Shown here piece after piece: positions 42,319 to 49,767 of a DNA stretch of 64,000 bases. Each line of letters begins with the position of its first letter. Position 1 is the stretch's first letter. Under the pieces are notes generated by a model, which saw only the letters and a list, made by a program, of their open reading frames with translations, did not search any database and had not been told where the DNA came from. The DNA lies in the NCBI RefSeq assembly GCF_000308795.1, contig NZ_BAGK01000311.1, forward strand, positions 1 to 64,000. The letters are read 5' to 3'. This DNA comes from Nocardia thailandica NBRC 100428. GTDB lineage: Bacteria > Actinomycetota > Actinomycetes > Mycobacteriales > Mycobacteriaceae. Made by a program: the position numbers and the translations under genes.

Positions 42319-43956
42319 TCACCGCCTGGTTTCCGGTCCGGCGGCGGGATAGCGCGAGCGCCGGTCCTCGGCAGAGGGGTATGTGCGGGGTGCGGGCGGA
42401 GTGACCCGGCGGTGTCCGCGCCGGTCGGGCTCCGAGCCCGGCCACGGTCGTGGCGCACCGCTAGGAACACGAGGCCCGGGACCGAGGTGGTCTTCACCGA
42501 CCGCTGGCCGCGGACGTGGCGGTACCGACTGTCGGCGGTAGGTGTATTGGTCGGACTCTGCCGTCGGCCGGGCCCTGGTCTCTGTGCCGCGCCGATTCAC
42601 CGGCTCGACTCCTCGCCCGGGTCGGCGGCGCAGCGGAGTGGTCACCGAATCCGAGCCCGCGAAGGCGGGTTCGGTGAGCCGGTGACGTCCGCTGGGCAGA
42701 CGGTGACGTCCGGTGACGTGCTGCTCGGGCGCGGTGGCACGGTCGTTTCGTTCGAGCCGAGCCAGGGCGTAGGCGGCGATGACGCCGATCGCGGTCAAGC
42801 CCGCCCAGACGATCCAGTCCAGTCCGGCATCGCGCGCGGCGCCGACGAGGGTGCCGGTGGCCAGGTTGCCGACGAGGATACCGACACCGACGACGGTGTT
42901 GTAGAAACCGTAGTGGGTTGCTACCAGCTTGTTTCCCGATAGGGAAACCACGGTGTCCATCTCGAAGGGGAACACCGCCGCGGTGCCGATGGCCAACAGC
43001 GTGGTCGTGATCAAGAGGGCGGTGACCGCGGCCACGGTGCCGAAGATTCCCGGTGTGGGCACGATGATCAACGGAATGAACGCCGTCGCCAGCACGGCCA
43101 TGCCGGCGACCAGACTCTTGCCCGGACCCCAGCGGGCGCGCAACCAGGCGGTGATGCGGAGCTGACCGGCGACAGCCACGACCCCGGAGACTACGAATAG
43201 TGCCGAGACCAGAGTCTGCGCGCGTGCCCCGGCGATGAATTCCGCCTGCAATGGCAAGGCCAGATACACCTGGAACGACAGGACGTAGGAGCCGATCATC
43301 GCCACCGAGAACGCCAGGAACCGCCGGTTGGAGATGACCCGGCGCCAGTCGTCGAGCACCGAGGTCTTCTCGGCAGGCACCTCGCCGCGGCGGGCGGGCA
43401 GGGCGAACAGTTGGGCGATGGTCAGCGCGGCGAACACCGCTGCCGCCACGCCGGCGGTAACGCGGAAGTCGACCGCCATCAACGCCAGTCCGACGAGCGG
43501 CCCGGCGAGAATGCCCGCCTGATAGAACATGTTGAACACCGCGAATGCTTCGACGCGACGCTCACCGCTGTCAGCGGCCAGATAGGCGCGCACGGCCGGG
43601 TTGAACAACGCTCCCGCGAAGCCGGTCGCCGCGGAGGCGATCAACACCGCGGGCAGGGAATCAGCGAAGACCAACAGGGCGAAGCCGCCCGTGCGCAGCA
43701 GGCATCCGGCCACGATCAACGGTTTGTAGCCGAGCCGGTCGGCTAGGGTGCCGCCGATGAGGAACATGCCCTGCTGGGAGAAGTTGCGCACACCCAGGAC
43801 CAGTCCGACCGCCCACGCCGCGAGCCCCAGCGGACCGGCCAGGTAGCCGGCCAGATACGGCATCAGCATGTAGAAGCCGAGGTTGATGCCGAACTGGTTG
43901 ATCATCAACAGCTGTGCGGGCCGGTCGAAACTGGCGAATTTGGTGAACACGGTCAC
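42319..43956 (-). CDS. MFS transporter of the cysK2 module (copy 2) with long basic tail
   Basis: The 545-residue protein is homologous over residues 1-400 to the MFS at 5328-6587 (same motifs, e.g. GGTLADRLGYKP). It continues about 140 residues beyond the usual end with an Arg/Pro-rich, low-complexity tail, as if the original stop codon was lost and the frame runs through non-coding DNA. GTG 43956 overlaps the cysK2 stop by four bases. Substrate unknown, as for copy 1. Confidence 0.85.
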   Translation of the reverse strand: MTVFTKFASFDRPAQLLMINQFGINLGFYMLMPYLAGYLAGPLGLAAWAVGLVLGVRNFSQQGMFLIGGTLADRLGYKPLIVAGCLLRTGGFALLVFADSLPAVLIASAATGFAGALFNPAVRAYLAADSGERRVEAFAVFNMFYQAGILAGPLVGLALMAVDFRVTAGVAAAVFAALTIAQLFALPARRGEVPAEKTSVLDDWRRVISNRRFLAFSVAMIGSYVLSFQVYLALPLQAEFIAGARAQTLVSALFVVSGVVAVAGQLRITAWLRARWGPGKSLVAGMAVLATAFIPLIIVPTPGIFGTVAAVTALLITTTLLAIGTAAVFPFEMDTVVSLSGNKLVATHYGFYNTVVGVGILVGNLATGTLVGAARDAGLDWIVWAGLTAIGVIAAYALARLERNDRATAPEQHVTGRHRLPSGRHRLTEPAFAGSDSVTTPLRRRPGRGVEPVNRRGTETRARPTAESDQYTYRRQSVPPRPRPAVGEDHLGPGPRVPSGAPRPWPGSEPDRRGHRRVTPPAPRTYPSAEDRRSRYPAAGPETRR

Positions 43957-45077
43957 GAGGCGAGTTCTCCTTCTGCCATGGCCGTCGGCGAGACCACCGA
44001 GGTGCAGCGGGTCCAGCGCTGCACGACCCGTTCACCGGGGTGGCTGATCGCTTCAGGCGCGATCGGCGGGGTGGCGTCGAGGAGTCCGTGCTCGGTGCAG
44101 TAGGCGTCGTTGTAGATGGTGTCGAAGTAGCGGTGGGGCCCGTCGGGAAACACCGCGGCGATCCGCGTCGACGGGGCGGCGACGCGGGCTGCCCACCCGG
44201 CTACAAGTGCGACCGCACCCACGCTCCACCCACCGGTGGCGTGGTGGGTGGCTGCCAGTGTGCGGCACGCCCACACCGATTCCGCCGGTGCGACCCAGTG
44301 AACTTCGTCGAACGCGTCGTAGTCGACGTTGGCCGGGAAGATGCTCGAACCCAGCCCTCGCATCAGCCGCGGCCCGGCCGGCTGGCCGAAGATCGTCGAG
44401 GAGATCGTGTCGACTCCGACGAGCTTCATGTCCGGGTTGTAGCGGCGCAGGACCCGCGCCACGCCGGCGGAATGTCCTCCGGTGCCGACCGCGCAGACCA
44501 GGACATCGACGGTGCCGAGTTGTTCGAGCAGCTCCAAGGCCAGGGATTCGTAGCCCTCGACGTTGTCGGGGTTGCTGTACTGATCCGGGCACCAGGCGTC
44601 GGGTTCGGCGGCCAGGAGCTGGGCTACGCGATCGCGGCGGGCCTGCTGCCAGCCGCCGACCGGGTGGGGTTCGGTGACGAGGTCGACGGTGGCGCCGTAG
44701 GCGGTCAGCATCTGGGCGACGATCGGTTCCAGTCCCGGGTCGGTGACCACGGTCACCGGGTGCTGGTACACCATCCCGGCCAGCGCCAATCCCAGGCCCA
44801 GGGTGCCGCTGGTCGATTCGACGATGCGCGCGCCGGGCACCAGATCGCCGCGTTCGCGCGCCTTCTGCACCATGTGCAGCGCGGGCCGGTCCTTCATCCC
44901 GCCAGGGTTGAATCCTTCCAGCTTGGCCCAGAATCCACGATCGGCGGCGGCCAGCGGTTCCCCGATCCACAACACTGGGGTGTTGCCGACCAGGCCTCGG
45001 GGGGCGTCGGCGGCGTCGGGGGCGCCCAGCATGCGACGAGTGTGACCGAATTCGGCAGTGGGGAGGGTGGTGTTCAC
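43953..45077 (-). CDS. cysK2: CysK2-type PLP-dependent cysteine/S-sulfocysteine synthase (copy 2)
   Basis: The 374-residue enzyme has NPGGMKDRPA at the PLP lysine and AVGTGGHSAGV at the phosphate loop, without the extra glycine of copy 1. It would use O-phosphoserine or a similar acceptor with thiosulfate or sulfide. GTG 45077 is selected because upstream in-frame codons are not conserved in copy 1; its ribosome site is weak (AAGAGA). It lies between the lpqS-like gene and the MFS gene in the same order as copy 1. Confidence 0.9.
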   Translation of the reverse strand: MNTTLPTAEFGHTRRMLGAPDAADAPRGLVGNTPVLWIGEPLAAADRGFWAKLEGFNPGGMKDRPALHMVQKARERGDLVPGARIVESTSGTLGLGLALAGMVYQHPVTVVTDPGLEPIVAQMLTAYGATVDLVTEPHPVGGWQQARRDRVAQLLAAEPDAWCPDQYSNPDNVEGYESLALELLEQLGTVDVLVCAVGTGGHSAGVARVLRRYNPDMKLVGVDTISSTIFGQPAGPRLMRGLGSSIFPANVDYDAFDEVHWVAPAESVWACRTLAATHHATGGWSVGAVALVAGWAARVAAPSTRIAAVFPDGPHRYFDTIYNDAYCTEHGLLDATPPIAPEAISHPGERVVQRWTRCTSVVSPTAMAEGELAS

Positions 45078-45179
45078 GGTTGCTGTCTCTTTTCTGCACA
45101 GGCGCACGCTTACGCGGTACGCCACGACGATGGGCAGCGAGCACCGGCCGACACGACGGATCGGCCTGGCGCTGACCGA

Positions 45180-45614
45180 TCAGCGTCGGGAAATGCAGAA
45201 CAGAGTCAGGACGGTGCGCCCATCCGGCGAGTGCGGCGCAGAAGGCGGCCCACGAATACCACCAGCGCGAGAGTCCGATGTCGACACCGGCGTCCAGACC
45301 GCAGTGAAAGCGGCGAGCACCAATGCGGCCAGCGTCAGCGACACGATGCCCGGCGACAGCGCCTTGTCCGGGCAGTGCCCGGGGTGCGCGAGGCACAGCT
45401 GGCTCGCGTCGGCAGTGGCGCTGGCGTGGTCGTGGTCGGTCGCGACGTCGGACTCGGCGGCGTGGTCGTGGTCAGTCGCGCCGGCGGGCGCGGCAGCGGT
45501 GAGTGAGTGATGGCCGCGCGAGCCGGTCTGGTCGTTGAAGAGCAGGCAATCGGCGGTAGGAACGATCACCAAGGCGGCCAGCAGCAGAACTGCCAGCCAG
45601 CTACCTCTGCGCAT
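45180..45614 (-). CDS. lpqS: LpqS-like exported protein (second copy)
   Basis: The 144-residue protein has an N-terminal hydrophobic helix (LAVLLLAALVIVPTADC), a His/Asp region (DHDHAAESDVATDHDH), CLAHPGHC, a second hydrophobic helix and a C-terminus LTLFCISRR. This layout fits LpqS, a copper-induced mycobacterial protein of the RicR regulon. A weak CsoR/RicR-like dyad (45634-45648) lies 20 bases upstream. It is better preserved than copy 1 at 3665. Confidence 0.75.
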   Translation of the reverse strand: MRRGSWLAVLLLAALVIVPTADCLLFNDQTGSRGHHSLTAAAPAGATDHDHAAESDVATDHDHASATADASQLCLAHPGHCPDKALSPGIVSLTLAALVLAAFTAVWTPVSTSDSRAGGIRGPPSAPHSPDGRTVLTLFCISRR

Positions 45615-45633
45615 CCGACCGAGAGAATTAATG

Positions 45634-45648
45634 ATACCGCGAGGGTAA
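45634..45648 (-). promoter_or_regulatory. weak CsoR/RicR-like dyad before lpqS copy 2
   Basis: ATACC-N5-GGTAA has the right half-sites but a spacing two bases shorter than the other three copies. Position close to the ATG fits a promoter operator. Confidence 0.35.
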
Positions 45649-45870
45649 CGAACATATAACGGTGTGCGCAATGGCGCCGTCGCCACAGCCGTGGGGCTGC
45701 GATGCGATCGCATGCTCGTATTCGTGTCGTAGATCGGAGAGGGGAGGTCCCACACTGACTTGCCGCGCAAACTCCACCTCCCGAACTCGATCATGCTGTA
45801 CACCAATACTTTTGGCGGTGCCCACCCTAGCCGCATTTGGCGGGTTGGTTGACAACCACAGCGATCAATC

Positions 45871-45894
45871 TACTATCTCGGTACGTAAATAGTT
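45871..45894 (+). promoter_or_regulatory. BlaI/CopY-type operator before the first His-rich gene
   Basis: TACTATCTCG-gtac-GTAAATAGTT. Its core is nearly identical to the site at 48858, which precedes the second His-rich gene. Confidence 0.7.
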
Positions 45895-46069
45895 TGTGTT
45901 GTGTGATCAGGCGCACGCCTCGGCGTGTCGGACCACCAGACCTTCAGCGCGTCATCTCCGTGACATGCCCCGGTGACGAGCACGTGACGAGCACCGCCCG
46001 TTCGTCGGAACGTGGCTAACCCGCCGCCCACCGGCGGTAACCGCACCGGCAACGATGAAAGGGACCACC

Positions 46070-46387
46070 ATGACCACCACCGCCCGACCCCAGCGACATC
46101 GCCTTCCCACTCGACTACTCGCCGCAGCATCGATCGCCGCCGCAGCGACCTTCCTGGCCGCCGTTCCCGCGACCGCCGCACCGTCGGCCTCGGGGACCAG
46201 CGGCCGACCCGCGAGCGCCGACGACGGCCGGGGCACCGCCTGGCATGGCAACAGCCGCGTCGACAACGGCCACAGCACCGATGGTGGTCCACGCGGGCAC
46301 GGCCACGATCGCGCCGACGCTGGTCGACACGACCCGTCCGACGACGGTGGCCACTGCACACCTCGCGTGTGCTCCGGACCCCGCTAG
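46070..46387 (+). CDS. exported His-rich protein (1)
   Basis: The 105-residue protein has a signal peptide (LLAAASIAAAATFLAAVPATA). The mature part, about 68 residues, is disordered and rich in His, Asp and Gly (WHGNSRVDNGHS, RGHGHDRADAGRH) and ends with CTPRVC. It is probably a metal-binding secreted or wall-attached peptide. AAAGGG favours the ATG at 46070 over 46055. BlaI-type operator upstream; its end overlaps blaI-1 convergently by four bases. Confidence 0.7.
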   Translation: MTTTARPQRHRLPTRLLAAASIAAAATFLAAVPATAAPSASGTSGRPASADDGRGTAWHGNSRVDNGHSTDGGPRGHGHDRADAGRHDPSDDGGHCTPRVCSGPR

Positions 46388-46773
46388 CCGCTGGGGTCGG
46401 GGTGGTCAATTCCTCGCGGACGCTGCCGCAGTGCCTCGCGCAACCGCTGCGATTGCGCGGGGGTCATCGTTTCGATGAACCAGGCCAGCACTTCTTCGAC
46501 CCGTCCGCCCGCATCGAGCGCGGCACGCATCTGTCCGGCGCTGTACTGCTCGCGGGTCAGGGTGGGCCAGTACAGGTAGGCCTTGCCGTGGCGTTCGCGG
46601 TCGAGCCAGCCCTTGCGGTGCAGGTTGTCCATGGTGGTCATCACCGTGGTGTAGGCGATCTCGCGCTCGGCGGCGATCACCTCGCGCACCTGGCGAACGC
46701 TGACCGGCTCGGCGGCCGACCACACCGTGTCCATGATCACCGATTCCAGCTCGCCGAACCCGCCGCCTGCCAC
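46384..46773 (-). CDS. BlaI/CopY-family repressor (1)
   Basis: The 129-residue winged-helix repressor has the family core FGELESVIMDTVW, REIAYTTVMTTMDNLHRKGW and DRERHGKAYLYWPTLTRE. Family members bind dyads as dimers and are removed by M56-linked proteolysis or metal. GTG 46773 has GAGGAGG at six bases. The DNA-contact helix is almost identical to that of blaI-2, so both probably read the same operator. No Cys-rich CopY-type metal hook is visible. Confidence 0.9.
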   Translation of the reverse strand: MAGGGFGELESVIMDTVWSAAEPVSVRQVREVIAAEREIAYTTVMTTMDNLHRKGWLDRERHGKAYLYWPTLTREQYSAGQMRAALDAGGRVEEVLAWFIETMTPAQSQRLREALRQRPRGIDHPDPSG

Positions 46774-47036
46774 CCGAACCTCCTCACCTTCCGGCTTACC
46801 CGCAGCGAGCGGGCCGCGCAGACTCGGCGATGAGGCTCGCGCGCGACAGCCTGGCCGTGATCGTAGGACGAATTCGTTTCGATCGCGCGGCAACGAGGTG
46901 AACCACGAACACGCCCGCTCGCGTGCGCTCTGGGGTACAAGATCGCCCTAGCATGCGAGCTGAAAACCGCTTCACCTGCACAAACCCCATCATTCACAGC
47001 AAGTCGCGGACATCGACTCGACGAAGGAGACGCCCC

Positions 47037-48599
47037 ATGTCGTCACCACGTAACCCCGGCACTCTCAGAACCCGGCGCAGCTTTCTCGCGCTGAGCGCCG
47101 GTGCGGGCACGGCCGCGCTGCTGGCGGCGTGCGGCAATTCCACTACGCCACACCGGTCTCCGGTCGGCCCCGATTCCGAGGCGGTCCGATCCGCCGAGGA
47201 CGCCCGCCGATCCGCCACCGCCGCGGTTCGCGAGGTCTCGCTGCGTCCCGCGCCGAACACGGTCGACCTCGGCGGTGTCCAGGTCCAGACCTGGACCTAC
47301 GGCAACGAACTGCCCGGCCGCGAGATCCGGCTGCGCCGCGGTGAGGTGCTGCGAGCAGAACTGAGCAATGCCTTGCCCGCGCCGACGACGGTGCATTGGC
47401 ACGGCATCGCCTTGCGCAACGATATGGACGGCGTTCCCGAGATCACCCAGGCCCCGATCGCGGCGGGCGCGAACTTCCGCTACGAATTCACCGCCCCCGA
47501 TGCGGGCACCTACTTCTTCCACCCGCACGTCGGCGTCCAGCTCGACCGCGGCCTCTACGCACCGCTGATCATCGAGGATCCCGACGAGGGATCCGACTAC
47601 GACACCGAGGCCGTCATCGTGCTCGATGACTGGCTCGACGGAGTCGCCGGCCGCGACCCGGACAAAGAGCTCGCCCGGCTGCGTGAGCAGGGCATGGCCG
47701 GGATGGACATGGGTGGGCAGTCCGGCGGCATGGACCACGGCGGGATGTCGATGGGCGACTCGGCGCCGATGTCGGCACCCAGTGACCCGGCGATGCCGTT
47801 GGGCACCGACACCGGTGACGTGCAATACCCCTACTACCTGATCAACGGGCGCCTGGGCACTGACCCCGTGGTCCTCCAGGGCCGCCCCGGCCAGCGGATG
47901 CGGTTGCGCATCATCAACGCTGCCTCCGACACCGCCTTCCGCGTCGCTCTCGGTGGTCACCAGCTGCGGGTCACCCACACCGACGGCTTCCCCGTGGATC
48001 CGGTCTCGGCCGCCAACATCCTCATCGGGATGGGCGAACGCTACGACGCCGTGGTCGAACTCGGCGACGGGGTGTTCCCGCTGGTCGCCTCTGCCGAAGG
48101 CAAGACAGGTCAGGGCTTCGCGCTTATCCGCACCGGGTCCGGCACACCGCCACCGCCGGATGCTCGCCCCACCGAACTGGCCGCGATCCCGCTGTCGGCG
48201 GACAGGCTGGCCGCGACCGAGGCTGTCCGGTTGCCCGACCGCAAGCCTGATCAGACCCTCGATGTGGTCCTCGAGGCCGACGCGAACAAATACATCTGGA
48301 CGATCAACGGCAAAGCCTTCCCCGACCACGCCCCACTGGATGTGACCGCCGGACAACGGGTCAGGCTGCGATTCAACAACAAGACCATGATGTGGCACCC
48401 GATGCACCTGCACGGCCACACCTTCCAGGTCGTCACCGGCTCCGGCGCCGGGCCACGCAAGGACACCTCGATCGTGGTGCCCATGCAGACCGTCGAAGTC
48501 GACTTCGACACCGACAATCCCGGCCAGTGGATGCTGCACTGCCACAACGTCTACCACGGCGAAGCCGGGATGATGGCCGTCGTCTCCTACGAGCAATAA
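47037..48599 (+). CDS. mmcO: MmcO-type multicopper oxidase, lipoprotein
   Basis: The 520-residue three-domain oxidase has a Tat/lipoprotein signal (RTRRSFLALSAG, lipobox LLAAC). Ligands: HWHG near 119, HPHVG near 162, HPMHLHGH near 454 and HCHNVYHGEAGMM near 501, complete for type 1 and trinuclear copper. A Met-rich insert (MAGMDMGGQSGGMDHGG, about 219-255) is like those of cuprous oxidases CueO/MmcO. It probably oxidises toxic Cu(I) outside the membrane. AAGGAG precedes the ATG at 47037. The Met/Cys peptide follows after 110 bases. Confidence 0.94.
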   Translation: MSSPRNPGTLRTRRSFLALSAGAGTAALLAACGNSTTPHRSPVGPDSEAVRSAEDARRSATAAVREVSLRPAPNTVDLGGVQVQTWTYGNELPGREIRLRRGEVLRAELSNALPAPTTVHWHGIALRNDMDGVPEITQAPIAAGANFRYEFTAPDAGTYFFHPHVGVQLDRGLYAPLIIEDPDEGSDYDTEAVIVLDDWLDGVAGRDPDKELARLREQGMAGMDMGGQSGGMDHGGMSMGDSAPMSAPSDPAMPLGTDTGDVQYPYYLINGRLGTDPVVLQGRPGQRMRLRIINAASDTAFRVALGGHQLRVTHTDGFPVDPVSAANILIGMGERYDAVVELGDGVFPLVASAEGKTGQGFALIRTGSGTPPPPDARPTELAAIPLSADRLAATEAVRLPDRKPDQTLDVVLEADANKYIWTINGKAFPDHAPLDVTAGQRVRLRFNNKTMMWHPMHLHGHTFQVVTGSGAGPRKDTSIVVPMQTVEVDFDTDNPGQWMLHCHNVYHGEAGMMAVVSYEQ

Positions 48600-48709
48600 C
48601 CCCAGGCCCGCGTGATTCGCATCCAAGCCGCGGCGTTCACTGCGGCGAGTGCGCGTACCGCCACCGATACCTGATGCCCGCTATCGATGCGAAAGGAGGT
48701 GACCGACCG

Positions 48710-48775
48710 ATGAACCCGATGAAGATGCTGTGCGACTGGATGTGCTCGATGATGGCCTCGTGCTGTCAGATGTAA
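48710..48775 (+). CDS. 21-residue Met/Cys-rich peptide
   Basis: The peptide has 7 Met and 4 Cys in 21 residues (MNPMKMLCDWMCSMMASCCQM would be the whole chain read through; first half MNPMKMLCDW, second half MCSMMASCCQM). It is preceded by AAAGGAGGTGA, an essentially perfect anti-16S match, and followed by a hairpin terminator, so it is very likely translated. It may be cotranscribed with mmcO. Cys and Met ligands fit Cu(I). It is much shorter than the mycobacterial metallothionein MymT. A similar Met-rich peptide is at 24847. Confidence 0.7.
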   Translation: MNPMKMLCDWMCSMMASCCQM

Positions 48776-48791
48776 CCCATACAGGTCACGA

Positions 48792-48825
48792 GGGTCGGCC
48801 GACGAAGTCGCCAGTCGGCCGACCC
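48792..48825 (+). terminator. hairpin terminator after the Met/Cys peptide
   Basis: A perfect 12-base stem (48792-48803 with 48814-48825) and a 10-base loop begin 17 bases after the peptide stop. Confidence 0.75.
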
Positions 48826-48857
48826 ATGAAGCCCCACGGGCGACACTGCCCCCAAAC

Positions 48858-48881
48858 TACTATCTCCGTACGTAAATAGTA
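48858..48881 (+). promoter_or_regulatory. BlaI/CopY-type operator before the second His-rich gene
   Basis: TACTATCTCC-gtac-GTAAATAGTA; outer arms extend to ACTACTAT / ATAGTAGT, a perfect 8-base dyad with N12. It lies 24 bases before the gene. Confidence 0.75.
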
Positions 48882-48904
48882 GTTATTCGACGAGATAGGT
48901 CATC

Positions 48905-49177
48905 ATGAACTCCGAATCCTCCCTGCGGAACACACGCCGGATCGCGGCCCGAGTCGGCCTCGCGATCTCGGCCGTCGCCGCCACTGCCGCGCTCGCCGCT
49001 CCGGCCTTCGCCGACACCGGCACTCCCGCACAGGCCGGCGAGATCTCCGCCGCACACGACAACCGCCACCGCGACCACCACCCGGGCAGCCGTCACGGCA
49101 ACCACCGCAATCACCAGCCTCCGTTGCTCAACAACTATCGGCCCACGTTCCCGCTGCCGCGGACCGGCAGCTGGTAG
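48905..49177 (+). CDS. exported His-rich protein (2)
   Basis: The 90-residue protein has a signal peptide (VGLAISAVAATAALAAPAFA). The mature chain, about 53 residues, is basic and His-rich (HDNRHRDHHPGSRHGNHRNH) and ends with a Pro/aromatic segment. It is likely metal binding outside the cell. A BlaI-type dyad sits close upstream and a hairpin terminator follows. It is parallel in design to the protein at 46070 although sequence identity is low. Confidence 0.72.
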   Translation: MNSESSLRNTRRIAARVGLAISAVAATAALAAPAFADTGTPAQAGEISAAHDNRHRDHHPGSRHGNHRNHQPPLLNNYRPTFPLPRTGSW

Positions 49178-49188
49178 CACACCTCTTC

Positions 49189-49227
49189 GCGTGGGGTCGA
49201 TCGGCGCGCCGCCGGTCGACCCCACGC
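49189..49227 (+). terminator. hairpin terminator
   Basis: A perfect 12-base stem (49189-49200 with 49216-49227) and a 15-base loop lie right after the second His-rich gene. Confidence 0.65.
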
Positions 49228-49272
49228 GCGCGCTTCGGCCAGGTCGATGTGACAGAACATCACCGAACAACC

Positions 49273-49296
49273 TACGATATTGCTACGTAGATTTAA
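49273..49296 (+). promoter_or_regulatory. BlaI/CopY-type operator before blaI-2
   Basis: TACGATATTG-ctac-GTAGATTTAA, with CTACGTAG at the centre, ends 22 bases before the blaI-2 GTG and suggests autoregulation. Confidence 0.55.
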
Positions 49297-49318
49297 GGTT
49301 CCTGCCAGGAGGTTGGTC

Positions 49319-49690
49319 GTGGCACACCGATTCGGCGATCTCGAAGCCGTCGTGATGGAGCGCGTATGGGCGGCCGAAGACGACCTCACCGTCCGCGACG
49401 TCTACGAAAGTTTGCTGCTCGAACGCGAGATCGCCTACACCACGGTGATGTCGACAATGGACAACCTGCACCGCAAGGGCTGGCTCGACCGCGAACGCCA
49501 CGGCAAGGCCTACCTGTACTGGCCCACCCTGACCCGCGAGGAATACAGCGCACAGCTCATGCGTGACGCTCTGGAAGGCACCCGCTCCGATCTCGTGCTG
49601 GCACATTTCGTCAAGCAGATCAGCGAGGACGAATCCGAGGCCCTGCGCGCCCTGCTCCGCCGCGTCAAACCTCCCCGATCCAAGAGCTGA
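49319..49690 (+). CDS. BlaI/CopY-family repressor (2)
   Basis: The 123-residue protein has FGDLEAVVMERVW, REIAYTTVMSTMDNLHRKGW and DRERHGKAYLYWPTLTRE. GTG 49319 has AGGAGG at six bases and directly follows an operator-like dyad. The copB-type ATPase gene lies 77 bases downstream and is probably in the same operon. Differences from blaI-1 lie mainly in the C-terminal dimer/cleavage helices, so the two may answer different inducers while sharing operators. Confidence 0.92.
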   Translation: MAHRFGDLEAVVMERVWAAEDDLTVRDVYESLLLEREIAYTTVMSTMDNLHRKGWLDRERHGKAYLYWPTLTREEYSAQLMRDALEGTRSDLVLAHFVKQISEDESEALRALLRRVKPPRSKS

Positions 49691-49767
49691 GCCCTCCCGT
49701 TCGCCATGGTCGCGGCGAGTTGCAGCCGTGGCCGCGCCCCTGTCGCCGACCAAAGGACTGTCAGCGC

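Noticed and set aside
46923..48626. long minus-strand frame opposite the mmcO-type gene
   Set aside because: Copper-ligand motifs are all on the plus strand; the minus frame is low complexity.
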